Assembly (NCBI RefSeq): GCF_002117125.1
Contig: NZ_CP019344.1
Span: 3,315,277 to 3,379,276 of the forward strand
Direction: 5' to 3'
Source of the DNA: Nonlabens spongiae
Lineage (GTDB): Bacteria; Bacteroidota; Bacteroidia; Flavobacteriales; Flavobacteriaceae
Length of the DNA stretch: 64,000 bases
Shown here: one piece after another, positions 46,610-55,425 of the stretch
Layout of the letters: every line of letters begins with the position of its first letter
Position numbering within the stretch: the stretch's first letter is position 1
Position numbers and translations under genes: made by a program
Notes under the pieces: model-generated
The model's input: only the letters and a program-made list of their open reading frames with translations
Database searches by the model: none
What the model was told of the DNA's origin: nothing

Positions 46610-46617
46610 TATATTTG
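46610..46617 (+). promoter_or_regulatory. Bacteroidota -7 box of polysaccharide export operon
   Basis: TATATTTG, 16 nt before the Wza-like ATG at 46634, inside the short gap after cysN. Confidence 0.55.
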
Positions 46618-46633
46618 CGAGCTTATTTTGATC

Positions 46634-47449
46634 ATGCAAAAGTTAATTGTTTTCTTATTACTAGCGCTTTTAATGGGGTCTTGCATTCCAACTAAGCGAA
46701 TTACTTACCTTCAGAGTGACGGCAATTCTGAAAACGATTCGTTAATTACGATTGAAAAAGTGCAAAGCCCTTACCGTTTACAAATAGGTGATGTACTCTC
46801 CATTCAAATACAGGCACCCTATGACCAAGATCTTATTGCAGATTTTACAAAAAAAACTGCAGGTGGTGGTGGTGGTGCGCAGCAAGTACTCCAGGGGGGA
46901 CTTTATTTTACTGGTTATATCATAGACAGAAGAGGGTATATTGAAATGCCACAATTGGGTGAAATTTTAGCAGTTGGCGAGACTGAAGAAATTTTACGTG
47001 ACCGAATCAAAAATTTGTTGTACCAAAAAGGTGGCTTTAAAAAATCCTCCGATTTATTCGTAAGTGTTAAGCTTGAAGGCTTAAGGTATACAATGGTAGG
47101 TGAGGTTAATTCACCAGGTCAAAATACCATTCTAAGAGATCGTGTTAGTATTGTAGAAGCAGTAGCTGACGCAGGCGGTGTGCCTATAACAGGTGATCTC
47201 AAGAATGTGAGAATTATACGTCAATATGAGGGTGGAATAAAGGTTCATGCTATTGATCTGACTACCATAAACGCAATGAACTCTCCCTATTATTTTTTGA
47301 AGCCGAATGATGTTTTAGTTTTTAACCCTTTGCCACAGAAAACTTTAGGAACTGGTACTAATGGCCTACAGTCGTTCACCACTATTATTTCTGTTTTGAC
47401 TACACTGATCACAACCTACTTATTGATCGATAATTTGACAAGTAATTAA
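46634..47449 (+). CDS. Wza-like polysaccharide export lipoprotein
   Basis: A 271-residue protein if started at ATG 46634 (MQKLIVFLLLALLMGSC), giving a lipobox LMGSC; an ATG 54 bp upstream would bury the signal. The polysaccharide export motif YRLQIGDVLSIQI is followed by GYIIDRRGYIEMPQLGEI and a SLBB-like VGEVNSPGQNTILRDRVSIVEAVADAGG. The C-terminal segment SVLTTLITTYLLIDN is hydrophobic, like the helix of Wza. It should form the outer-membrane channel. The kinase gene follows directly. Confidence 0.92.
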   Translation: MQKLIVFLLLALLMGSCIPTKRITYLQSDGNSENDSLITIEKVQSPYRLQIGDVLSIQIQAPYDQDLIADFTKKTAGGGGGAQQVLQGGLYFTGYIIDRRGYIEMPQLGEILAVGETEEILRDRIKNLLYQKGGFKKSSDLFVSVKLEGLRYTMVGEVNSPGQNTILRDRVSIVEAVADAGGVPITGDLKNVRIIRQYEGGIKVHAIDLTTINAMNSPYYFLKPNDVLVFNPLPQKTLGTGTNGLQSFTTIISVLTTLITTYLLIDNLTSN

Positions 47450-49912
47450 ATGAGCGAGGAAGAACAAGTAAATTCTCTATCGGGAATTTTTGATGTCAGA
47501 CAATTTTTATCAAAAATCCTGAAATATTGGTGGTTGTATTTGATAACTTTTGCGATCAGTCTTTCATATGCTTATTATAAGAACCAATTTATTCAGACAT
47601 TTTATGAAGTTGACGCACTCATTAGCATTAAAGATAATTCAAACCCTTATTCTGCCAGTAATACCAGTTTAACTTTCAATTGGGGAGGGGTTACTGATAA
47701 GGTGACGACTGCTATTACACAGTTTAAGTCCAGAACGCATACAGAACGAGTAGTCGATGATCTGCAGTTCTTTGTAAACTATATTAAAGAAGGAGAATAT
47801 TATAATTTAGATGCTTATAAAAAAACGCCATTTCAGGTGGTCGTTGATACTTCCAAATCTCAAATTATAGGTAAGAGTTTTACTATTCAAGTCATTGATG
47901 AGTACCGGTTCCGAATGACCGCTGAATTTGATTCATCGATCGCCCCAGCTTTTGATTTTAACACTAAAAAGAAAAGTAGAGTTAACACGCCTAAGGGTAT
48001 GTGGTCTCGTGAGTATTTATTTGGTGAATCTCTGGAAAATTCTTTTCTCAACATAACCGTTAATAAGGTAACTGATAATTTTAGAAAAGGTGAATGGAAA
48101 TTTAATCTGGAAAATTATTGGAAGGTAGTCAATAAATATAAAAAAATTCAAATTGAGCAAACCCCTCAGGGCTCGTCTATTTTAACCCTTTCCCTTACGG
48201 GTACTAATAAGGATAGGCTAATCGATTACATCAATAGAAGTTCTGTTGTCTTAGAAAAAGCTGAGTTAGAACGGAAAAACACCTATGCTACAAGTACTAT
48301 TGAATATATAGATAGTGTTATGAACGCTAGAATATTGCCTCTAACACAAATTAAAAAAGAACGAGAAGAGTTCTTAAACCAACAAGGTGCCATCAATATC
48401 CCTTCAGAAATTTCTAGCCTAAACGCTGAGCTCACCAAAAGAGAGATTGAGAAACAACAATTGGAAAAACAACTTTCTTATTATGATAATTTGCAGGCTT
48501 ATTTGATCACTAATAACTATGATCAGATTCAGGCACCTACCGTTGTAGGAATAAATGAAGGTAGTATTGTAAATTTTGTTTCCAGATTAATTCAGCTAGC
48601 GGAAAGAAGAAAAAGACGATTGGAGTTTCTGGAGCCCGATAATGACAATCCAGAATTCAAAAAGATAAAGCGCGATATAGATGCAGTCAAAGAGTTGATT
48701 TTAAGTAATATTACTAGCTCTAAAAAGTTATTGCTTGATGACTTAGACTTTTCTAGAGAACAAATTAGGGAAGCGGAAAGGGAGTTAAGCAGATTGCCAA
48801 AGGAACAGCAAGAGTTATTGCGAATTACAAAGGAGTATGATCTTGCTCAAGCTGAATTCAAGGATTTGCAGGCGAGAAAGGCGAACGCCGAGATCGTAAA
48901 AGCTGCAAATGTGTCAGATATTTTTATAATTGATAAAGCTAAGGACACCAATCAATCAGGAAGATCAAAAGATAGCAATATAAATTATTTATTAGCGCTT
49001 CTGGTTGGATTGGCAATACCCTCAGTAATTGCTTTTGTGTCTACTATTTTTGATAATTACATTTATACCCCTAAACAGATTGAAAAGCTTACTTCAATAC
49101 CTCTGATAGGTGTCGTGGGTAAAAAGAAGCATGCTTCAAATTTGGTTGTTTTCGATAAGCCAAAGTCGGCTGTTGCAGAAGCTTTTAGGGGGATAAGATC
49201 TAGTTTGTACTTCCTTTTTGATCCAGAAGTTGAGTCGGATTGTAGAACTATTATGGTTACGAGTAGCGTTAGTGGTGAGGGTAAAACCTTTTCAAGCATC
49301 AATATGGCTACTGTTTTCGCCTTAAGCGGGAAGAAAACTTGTCTGATAGGTCTTGATTTGAGGAAACCTAAGATTTTTGATGATTTTGACATTAACAACG
49401 AAATAGGCGTTTCAAATTATCTGGTCAAAAATGCTACGTTAGATCAGATCATTACTGATACAAAAATTCTAAACCTTGATATAATTTTATCCGGGCCGGT
49501 ACCTCCAAATCCTAGTGAATTACTTCTTTCAAAGAGGACTGAAAATATGATTAAAGAACTAAAAAAACGTTATGATTATATTATTCTTGATACTCCGCCA
49601 CTTGGTCTTGTAGCAGATTCACTGGAAATAGCAAAATACGCAGATGCCACCTTATATGTTATTAGACAGAAGTACACCAAAAAGGCAATGTTGGACGTAA
49701 TCAATGAACGTTATTCACGAAAAGAGATCGAACGTGTAAGTTTAGTTTTCAACTATTTCAAAGAGAAAGCAGGTTATGGCTATGGCTATGGCTATGGCTA
49801 CGGCTATGGTTATGGTTATGGAGTTTATAACAATGGTTATCACGAAAATGATAAAATTTTTTCTATAAAATACACCATCAAAAAGCTATTGAAAAGGTTT
49901 ATCAAAATATGA
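47450..49912 (+). CDS. Wzc-like polysaccharide co-polymerase and tyrosine kinase
   Basis: An 820-residue two-part protein. Two membrane segments (about 28-45 and 510-528) bracket a periplasmic Wzz-like domain with long coiled coils (LTKREIEKQQLEKQLSYY). The cytoplasmic BY-kinase has Walker A SVSGEGKT, Walker A' LIGLDLRKP and Walker B YIILDTPP. The C-terminal tail has eight consecutive Gly-Tyr pairs (residues 775-790), the autophosphorylation cluster, encoded by a 48-bp hexanucleotide repeat. It controls chain length and export with the Wza-like protein. Confidence 0.93.
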   Translation: MSEEEQVNSLSGIFDVRQFLSKILKYWWLYLITFAISLSYAYYKNQFIQTFYEVDALISIKDNSNPYSASNTSLTFNWGGVTDKVTTAITQFKSRTHTERVVDDLQFFVNYIKEGEYYNLDAYKKTPFQVVVDTSKSQIIGKSFTIQVIDEYRFRMTAEFDSSIAPAFDFNTKKKSRVNTPKGMWSREYLFGESLENSFLNITVNKVTDNFRKGEWKFNLENYWKVVNKYKKIQIEQTPQGSSILTLSLTGTNKDRLIDYINRSSVVLEKAELERKNTYATSTIEYIDSVMNARILPLTQIKKEREEFLNQQGAINIPSEISSLNAELTKREIEKQQLEKQLSYYDNLQAYLITNNYDQIQAPTVVGINEGSIVNFVSRLIQLAERRKRRLEFLEPDNDNPEFKKIKRDIDAVKELILSNITSSKKLLLDDLDFSREQIREAERELSRLPKEQQELLRITKEYDLAQAEFKDLQARKANAEIVKAANVSDIFIIDKAKDTNQSGRSKDSNINYLLALLVGLAIPSVIAFVSTIFDNYIYTPKQIEKLTSIPLIGVVGKKKHASNLVVFDKPKSAVAEAFRGIRSSLYFLFDPEVESDCRTIMVTSSVSGEGKTFSSINMATVFALSGKKTCLIGLDLRKPKIFDDFDINNEIGVSNYLVKNATLDQIITDTKILNLDIILSGPVPPNPSELLLSKRTENMIKELKKRYDYIILDTPPLGLVADSLEIAKYADATLYVIRQKYTKKAMLDVINERYSRKEIERVSLVFNYFKEKAGYGYGYGYGYGYGYGYGVYNNGYHENDKIFSIKYTIKKLLKRFIKI
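49772..49819. repeat. Hexanucleotide tandem repeat in Wzc tyrosine tail
   Basis: Eight units of GG(T/C)TA(T/C) coding Gly-Tyr; changes in unit number keep the frame. Confidence 0.9.
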
Positions 49913-50000
49913 TTTACTATTTGAATTTCACTTATTATTAAGACTAATCTTTTGATTACTCCAACCTCTAACTTGAACCTATTTAATTATACTAATTCAA

Positions 50001-50843
50001 ATGAAAGAACAAGTCTATCAGAAGGAGGTCAACCGCAATATTCCAAGGCTGATAACTGATTGTATTAAAGATCTGAATAGTTCCCGATTCTTGGCATACC
50101 AGCTTGCTAAAAGAGACATCTCTGCGCAATACCGACAGAGTTATCTTGGACTAGTGTGGGCATTTTTAACCCCTATAGCCACCGCGGCTATATGGATCTT
50201 ATTGAATAACACTGGTACTGTGAATGTAACTGATACTGGTATACCCTATCCAGCTTTTGCGTTCATTGGTACTCTACTCTGGTCTATTATCGTTGATTCT
50301 ATAAATGCACCCCTCCAAAACACCAATAGTTCAAGATCTATTTTAACAAAAATAAATTTCCCAAAAGAAGGCATAATTTTATCGGGAGTTTTTAAACTGT
50401 GGTTCAATACGCTGGTTAAAATAGTCATTATGGTTGCGTTTATATTAATTTTTGAAATAGATTTAGGCTTGGGATTATTGTTATTCCCAGTAGCAATTCT
50501 GGCAGGGACGATTATTGGTACAACAATAGGATTGTTCATAACCCCTATAGGAATGTTGTATAAAGATGTAGGTCGATTGATAACATTTGGACTGCGATTC
50601 TTGATGTTTGCTACTCCAGTTGTTTATGCAGTGCCGCAACAAAGTGGTTTATTAAAAACCATAATGGAATTGAATCCGCTTACTCCTATTATTTCTACTG
50701 GTAGGAATTTAGCCGTCGGATTGCCGCTTGATTATTTATTATATTTTATAATTCTTTTGATTGTTAGTATTCCATTGTTTTTAATTGGTTTGATATTTTA
50801 CCGTATTTCCATTCCGATTTTTGTAGAACGACTAAGTTCTTAA
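50001..50843 (+). CDS. ABC-2 type polysaccharide transporter permease (Wzm-like)
   Basis: A 280-residue permease with six hydrophobic segments and the typical N-terminal YQLAKRDISAQYRQSYLGLVWAF. MLYKDVGRLITFGLRFLMF and a late PLTPIISTGRNL are further family features. Together with the next gene it would move a lipid-linked polysaccharide across the inner membrane. It lies 88 bp after the kinase gene and 2 bp before the ATPase gene. The base composition is A+T-rich. Confidence 0.92.
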   Translation: MKEQVYQKEVNRNIPRLITDCIKDLNSSRFLAYQLAKRDISAQYRQSYLGLVWAFLTPIATAAIWILLNNTGTVNVTDTGIPYPAFAFIGTLLWSIIVDSINAPLQNTNSSRSILTKINFPKEGIILSGVFKLWFNTLVKIVIMVAFILIFEIDLGLGLLLFPVAILAGTIIGTTIGLFITPIGMLYKDVGRLITFGLRFLMFATPVVYAVPQQSGLLKTIMELNPLTPIISTGRNLAVGLPLDYLLYFIILLIVSIPLFLIGLIFYRISIPIFVERLSS

Positions 50844-50845
50844 TT

Positions 50846-52090
50846 ATGATTAAGGTTAAAAGTCATATGAGTGTAATTGAAAAAAACAATCCTACTGATG
50901 AAGATGTTCTCGTAGAAGTCTCAGGCTTATCCAAAAAATTCTGTAAGGATTTAAAGACGAGTTTGTGGTACGGAATAATGGATTTATTCGCAGGGTATTC
51001 TGGTAATAAGAAGAATCGTGAATTAAGGTCCAAGGAATTTTGGGCGGTTAAAGATATCAATTTTACACTTAGACGAGGGGAATGTATAGGCCTGATAGGT
51101 CATAATGGAGCTGGTAAATCAACGCTTCTCAAAATTCTCAACGGCCTTATCAATCCTGATGAGGGTAGGGTCATTATGAGAGGTAAAGTAAGTGCTCTTA
51201 TAGAACTTGGAGCAGGTTTCAATCCTATCTTAACAGGTCGTGAGAATATTTATAATAATGGAGCTGTGCTAGGCTTTTCAAGAAGTGAAATTGAGCGAAA
51301 GCTCCAAAAAATTATCGAATTCTCAGAGTTGGAGGAATTTTTAGATATGCCTGTTCAGAATTATTCGAGCGGCATGAAGGTACGACTAGGCTTTGCTGTT
51401 GCTGCTCAGATGGAGCCTGATGTATTAATAATTGATGAGGTGCTGGCTGTAGGGGATCTAGGTTTCAAATTAAAATGCTTTAAAATTATAGATGAGATTT
51501 TGCCTAAAACTGCAATCATATTTGTTTCACACAGTATGCCTCACATCTCAAGAATTTGCAATCAAATTATTTTACTAGATAGAGGAAAGACAAAGTTTCA
51601 AGGTGAGGATACCGCTAAAGCGATTGATTTATATTATGCGAAATTTTCTGAGAATGATTCTAATGTTATTTTTGACGATGGCTCTACTGAAATTAAGAAA
51701 CTACAAATCTTAGACAAACCTATTTTAGATAATTTGCCTCAGGTAAATTGGGGTGATAATATCGATATTTCTTTATATGTCAATACGAAATTTAAAACGC
51801 TCCCTAAAGCTTACATAACGATATTTGATAAAGAACAGCGACCGGTGGCAGCTCTTGTTCAATCTGAAAATATAATTGAGATTAATAGTAATGAACTTAT
51901 ATTTAAGTTCCACATTGAGAAAATACAGCTTTCTAAGGGGCTTTATAATATTAATGTGGCTTTTTTCAACCCTTTAAATAATGCTCCTATTATTAGAGTT
52001 AATTCCGTTTTAGCTTTTCAAGTACTATATTTTCAAGACACGTGGCCCCCTATGCTTCTTGACGCCGAAATGGCTTTTGAAGAAGTGTGA
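50846..52090 (+). CDS. Polysaccharide ABC transporter ATPase (Wzt-like)
   Basis: A 414-residue ATPase. Residues to about 260 hold the ABC domain: LIGHNGAGKSTLLKIL, LELGAGFNPILTGRENIY in the usual Wzt form, YSSGMKVRLGFAVA and VLIIDEVLAVGD. The last 150 residues form a beta-rich domain like the Wzt C-terminal carbohydrate-binding domain, which recognises the polymer's terminal modification. The ATG at 50867 is an alternative start. It pairs with the Wzm-like permease 2 bp upstream. Confidence 0.92.
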   Translation: MIKVKSHMSVIEKNNPTDEDVLVEVSGLSKKFCKDLKTSLWYGIMDLFAGYSGNKKNRELRSKEFWAVKDINFTLRRGECIGLIGHNGAGKSTLLKILNGLINPDEGRVIMRGKVSALIELGAGFNPILTGRENIYNNGAVLGFSRSEIERKLQKIIEFSELEEFLDMPVQNYSSGMKVRLGFAVAAQMEPDVLIIDEVLAVGDLGFKLKCFKIIDEILPKTAIIFVSHSMPHISRICNQIILLDRGKTKFQGEDTAKAIDLYYAKFSENDSNVIFDDGSTEIKKLQILDKPILDNLPQVNWGDNIDISLYVNTKFKTLPKAYITIFDKEQRPVAALVQSENIIEINSNELIFKFHIEKIQLSKGLYNINVAFFNPLNNAPIIRVNSVLAFQVLYFQDTWPPMLLDAEMAFEEV

Positions 52091-52133
52091 AGCTGAATTT
52101 TAAGCCTAAATTATTATAAATTAAATATTTTAG

Positions 52134-53015
52134 ATGTTTTTAAAATTTAAACAAAAATTTTTTAAGAGACGGGTTTTTAAAAATGCATCAGCTAAAAATT
52201 TCTATTTCATTGTCAGTACTGGCAGGACTGGTACTAACTTTATGGAAGCTTTTATAAATAAAGCTTCTCACGACGTATTTTGTGTTCATGAACCTCATCC
52301 TGATTTGTTCAACTTATCGATAGAAAAATATCGAGAAAAAAAATCTTCTAATTATATTTATGAGAAACTTCAAGAATCTCGTTACGAGGTCTTACACAGT
52401 TTTTTGAACAGTAGGAAATCGATTTATATCGAGAGCAATCCATTCGCAGCTTTCTTGGTTGATAATCTTAAAGAAACGTTTAAAAATGCTAAATTTATTT
52501 TTATCTATCGAGATATAGATACCTACTTGCTTTCAGCTTTAAATAAATCTCCGCTAGGAAACAATGTTAATAACTTTTATGCTAAAGATGATGGCCGCAA
52601 GAGACTTTCGCCTATTGATTTTGATAATAATGAACTTGCTAAGGTGTGGTCGGATTTATCTCGTGCACAAAAGATCACATGGTATTGGACTAAATGTAAT
52701 ACATATTTAAGGAATTATGCCAAAGATAATTCAGGTCATGTTTTAGAGTTAAAGTTTGAAGATTTATTTTCCCTCGAAAATAAAAAGAAACACACTTCTT
52801 TTTCTAAGCTTTTTTCATATCTCAATATTGAATTAGAATCTAAACATTTGAATGAGTTACTAAAGAATTCTTTTGATAAAAGGAATAGCACTGAAGAAAA
52901 GTTTTATAAATCGTTGACTGAATTAAGTCAGCACGAAACGGAATGGATACAGTCTCAATCCGCTAATCTGAGCAGAGAGCTTCATGACAAGGTCTCTCTA
53001 AATGACCTAGGATGA
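52134..53015 (+). CDS. PAPS-dependent sulfotransferase
   Basis: A 293-residue sulfotransferase-fold protein. The 5'-phosphosulfate loop is FIVSTGRTGTNFMEAF (residues 25-40), and the 3'-phosphate-binding element IYRDIDTYLLSALNKS begins near residue 123. It has no signal peptide or membrane segment, so it would act in the cytoplasm on nucleotide- or lipid-linked sugars. The substrate is unknown. PAPS is supplied by cysD, cysN and cysC upstream, and PAP removed by cysQ. It overlaps the next gene by 4 bp (ATGA). Confidence 0.87.
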   Translation: MFLKFKQKFFKRRVFKNASAKNFYFIVSTGRTGTNFMEAFINKASHDVFCVHEPHPDLFNLSIEKYREKKSSNYIYEKLQESRYEVLHSFLNSRKSIYIESNPFAAFLVDNLKETFKNAKFIFIYRDIDTYLLSALNKSPLGNNVNNFYAKDDGRKRLSPIDFDNNELAKVWSDLSRAQKITWYWTKCNTYLRNYAKDNSGHVLELKFEDLFSLENKKKHTSFSKLFSYLNIELESKHLNELLKNSFDKRNSTEEKFYKSLTELSQHETEWIQSQSANLSRELHDKVSLNDLG

Positions 53016-54196
53016 AAATTGGAATTATAGGAGGAGGATTAATCGGTTTAGCGCTTGGAAGATTAATTTCAGCTAAGGGTGTGAAAGTAATTGTTTTTGA
53101 TAAGGATAATATTGCAAGCCATCAATCCGGAAACAATAGTGGTGTGCTGCATTGCGGCTTGCATTATAAACCTGGATCACTCAAGGCAAGATTAGCTGTA
53201 CAGGGTATAAGAGAGATGACCAACTACTGTATAAAAAATTCTATTACCCACGAATCTTGTGGAAAAATTGTGGTTGCGAATTCTCAACAAGAGATTGATA
53301 GGCTCAAAACATTAGCCGGCAGGGGAAAATTAAATGGGTTAAAAGGGCTAAAGTATTTAAATCAAAAAGAACTCAAAGAGCGAGAGCCGCATGTATGCGC
53401 AGCTGCTGCATTACTAGTTCCCGAGGAAGGTATTGTTGACTTCAAACAAGTTGCCACTAGTTTGAAAAAAGATATTCAAAATCAAGATGGATTTGTCAAA
53501 GAAAACTGCAAGGTAGTCTCATCTAAAATTAATCCTCAGGGAAAAACAATGCTAACTACCGCTTGTGGTGAATATGAGTTTGATTTAATATTCAATTGTG
53601 CAGGCTTGTACTCTGATAAGATATTTGCCGATTTCTCTTCAACAAAACCAGACTTGAAGGTTGTACCTTTTAGAGGCGAATACTGGAGTTTAAAGCCTGA
53701 ATTCTCACATCTCGTAAAACACTTGATCTACCCTACACCTAATCCTGCATTCCCTTTCTTGGGAGTTCACTTCACTAGAATGACTTCAGGGGTCAGAGAA
53801 GTAGGTCCCAACGCGGTTCTAGCGCTTAAGCGAGAGGGTTACACGAATAAAGATTTCAATTTAAGTGAAGCTCTAGAAAGTGTAACCTATCCTGGTTTTA
53901 TTAAATTTTTGACAAAAAACTTCAGATTCAGTTTGGAGGAGTTCATTAGTTCGCTCACTATTGAGGGATTTGTGAAAAAATCTAAAAAACTCATTCCAGA
54001 TATCGACGCTAGTATGCTGGATCAAAAAACTGCTGGAGTGAGGGCTCAGTCAATGTCACGTTCAGGAAAGTTACATATGGATTTTGAAGTTAAGAGGTTC
54101 AACAATCAGGTTCATGTGCTGAATGCCCCATCACCAGGAGCGACCGCTTCATTAGCAATTGCAAGGTATATTGTTGAAGAGTATACTACACTGTGA
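53012..54196 (+). CDS. LhgO-like FAD-dependent oxidoreductase
   Basis: A 394-residue FAD protein of the DAO superfamily. The dinucleotide motif is GIIGGGLIGLALGR, followed by HQSGNNSGVLHCGLHYKPGS, GLYSDKIF and LNAPSPGATASLAIARYI. These match L-2-hydroxyglutarate oxidase (LhgO). In this place, coupled by 4 bp to a sulfotransferase within a polysaccharide locus, it may act on another hydroxy-acid or sugar acid. It may also just be a passenger. A small frame split by the IS starts 2 bp after its stop. Confidence 0.88.
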   Translation: MKIGIIGGGLIGLALGRLISAKGVKVIVFDKDNIASHQSGNNSGVLHCGLHYKPGSLKARLAVQGIREMTNYCIKNSITHESCGKIVVANSQQEIDRLKTLAGRGKLNGLKGLKYLNQKELKEREPHVCAAAALLVPEEGIVDFKQVATSLKKDIQNQDGFVKENCKVVSSKINPQGKTMLTTACGEYEFDLIFNCAGLYSDKIFADFSSTKPDLKVVPFRGEYWSLKPEFSHLVKHLIYPTPNPAFPFLGVHFTRMTSGVREVGPNAVLALKREGYTNKDFNLSEALESVTYPGFIKFLTKNFRFSLEEFISSLTIEGFVKKSKKLIPDIDASMLDQKTAGVRAQSMSRSGKLHMDFEVKRFNNQVHVLNAPSPGATASLAIARYIVEEYTTL

Positions 54197-54226
54197 ATAT
54201 GCATGAACCGTCCATTGTAGAAGACT

Positions 54227-54233
54227 ATATAGT
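54227..54233. repeat. Left copy of 7-bp target duplication
   Basis: ATATAGT immediately left of the IS; the same 7 bases lie at 55253-55259. Confidence 0.9.
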
Positions 54234-55252
54234 AACCCGTTGTGCTAGTAGTTCCATGCATGCCTGATCCTATTTATTGGTCTGTTGTTTTCCCTATTGA
54301 ACATCTGCAGCATGGCAACTGCGGCCAGTTTGCTTGAGACCCTTGTCAGGAAGCCCTTGAAGCTCTTTGCCAGGTTGATCTTGATGGAGAACTGGGAGCA
54401 TAACTGTGAAAACCTTGTCTCTATAAACTTACGGTTCTTTCTCCTCTCGGGCGAGAATGCGCTTTTGACCAGCTGGTTTTTCCTGGGTGGGGTGAGAAGT
54501 TCTATACCGTAGCTTGTGAACAGATCTGCCTGGAGCTCCCTGGATATATAGCCTCGATCGCCGATGATCTGCCTCTCCTCGCTACCGTCGTACTGCCTTT
54601 CCTTCAGGAACTTTATGTCGTGTACGTTTGCTGGGGTCACTGCCATGTCATGGAAGATGCCCTGCGTACTCATGAGCAGGTGGAGCTTGTATCCAATGTA
54701 GTAGAGGCGGTCAACCGCCGAGTAGCCCTTTCTCGGAGCCGTGCCCAGATCTTCCATACAGATCTTCATGCGGTGCTCCCTGGCGTTGTGCACGATGGGA
54801 CAGGGCATCGAGTCCACCAGAAGGGCAGATCTGCCATCATCCATACGGTCGCCCAAGAGTCCCGCGGACTCCTTGAAGCGTGGCTCGAGCGAGCGCCTGC
54901 GCCGGTTGAACCTGGTGCGGTCGACCAGCATGGGAAAGTCCTCGCGAAAGTGCTTCTTTATCTCGGCAAACAATAGGTTCTCGCTGGGGATCGAGGCCGC
55001 CTCTCCGGTAATGGCGAGTGCCATGACCTCCAGGTCATTCATTTTCGTGTTGACCGGTCGCTTGATGAAGTTTCCGTCCACCGTGACGGTTTGGTAGAGA
55101 TCAATGAGGTAGGAAAGGTGTTTTTTGTACATTGCAGGTAGATCGTGCATGGTATCAGAATTACAGATTAGGAACCATTAATATACTGAATATCAACAAA
55201 ATGCACGGTCTTTTTTTAATCTGTTTTTTAATTTTAACTAGCACAACGGGTT
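54234..55252 (-). mobile_element. IS982-family insertion sequence, complete
   Basis: A 1019-bp element bounded by 16-bp perfect inverted repeats, AACCCGTTGTGCTAGT at 54234-54249 and its complement at 55237-55252. It has 7-bp direct repeats ATATAGT on both sides. It carries one intact transposase gene. G+C is clearly higher than in the surrounding A+T-rich polysaccharide genes. Intact ends and an exact target duplication mean a fairly recent insertion. Confidence 0.95.
54245..55150 (-). CDS. IS982 family transposase
   Basis: A 301-residue DDE transposase. The N-terminal half contains DRTRFNRRRRSL, typical of IS982. The catalytic region includes LLVDSMPCPI (first Asp), IIGDRGYISRELQADL (second Asp) and FIETRFSQL (Glu). 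KGYSAVDRLYYIGYKLHLLMS is also characteristic. The frame is unbroken, so it may be active. Its codons are G+C-richer than its neighbours. Confidence 0.95.
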   Translation of the reverse strand: MHDLPAMYKKHLSYLIDLYQTVTVDGNFIKRPVNTKMNDLEVMALAITGEAASIPSENLLFAEIKKHFREDFPMLVDRTRFNRRRRSLEPRFKESAGLLGDRMDDGRSALLVDSMPCPIVHNAREHRMKICMEDLGTAPRKGYSAVDRLYYIGYKLHLLMSTQGIFHDMAVTPANVHDIKFLKERQYDGSEERQIIGDRGYISRELQADLFTSYGIELLTPPRKNQLVKSAFSPERRKNRKFIETRFSQLCSQFSIKINLAKSFKGFLTRVSSKLAAVAMLQMFNRENNRPINRIRHAWNY

Positions 55253-55375
55253 ATATAGTATTATATCTTAATGACTGGTCAGCGATAACTTCAAAATCCA
55301 AAGCATTGCGTGTTGATAACGATACACATATATTTGCGAGCAACGTATTCTAAAGAGGGATAGTGTTTTTTTGCA

Positions 55376-55405
55376 TTGACTTAGTGTTGGAATAAGTTGT
55401 ATAAT
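55376..55405 (+). promoter_or_regulatory. Sigma-70-like promoter before the dehydratase gene
   Basis: TTGACT at 55376-55381, an 18-bp spacer, and TATAAT at 55400-55405, 20 bp before the GTG start at 55426. This is an E. coli-type layout rather than the TAnnTTTG form used elsewhere in the window. Confidence 0.35.
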
Positions 55406-55425
55406 CTAGAAAAATTAAAATTGTA

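Larger units (their letters stand above)
54199..55353 (+). pseudogene. 42-codon reading frame interrupted by the IS982 element
   Basis: Joining 54199-54233 to 55260-55353 (removing the IS and one copy of the 7-bp duplication) restores an uninterrupted ATG-to-TAA frame of 42 residues. It starts MHEPSIVEDYI and ends DNDTHIFASNVF. It begins 2 bp after the LhgO-like gene stop, so it was probably a co-translated small gene. No family is recognised. With the IS present, the right half is fused to IS sequence. Confidence 0.6.

Noticed and set aside
49772..49819. Frameshifting phase-variable tract in the Wzc gene
   Set aside because: The unit is 6 bp, so unit changes cannot shift the frame; it was kept only as a possible tail-length variation.
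55132..55353. Separate 73-codon gene reading out of the IS right end
   Set aside because: It begins within the IS and is explained as a fusion of IS sequence to the right half of the interrupted small frame.
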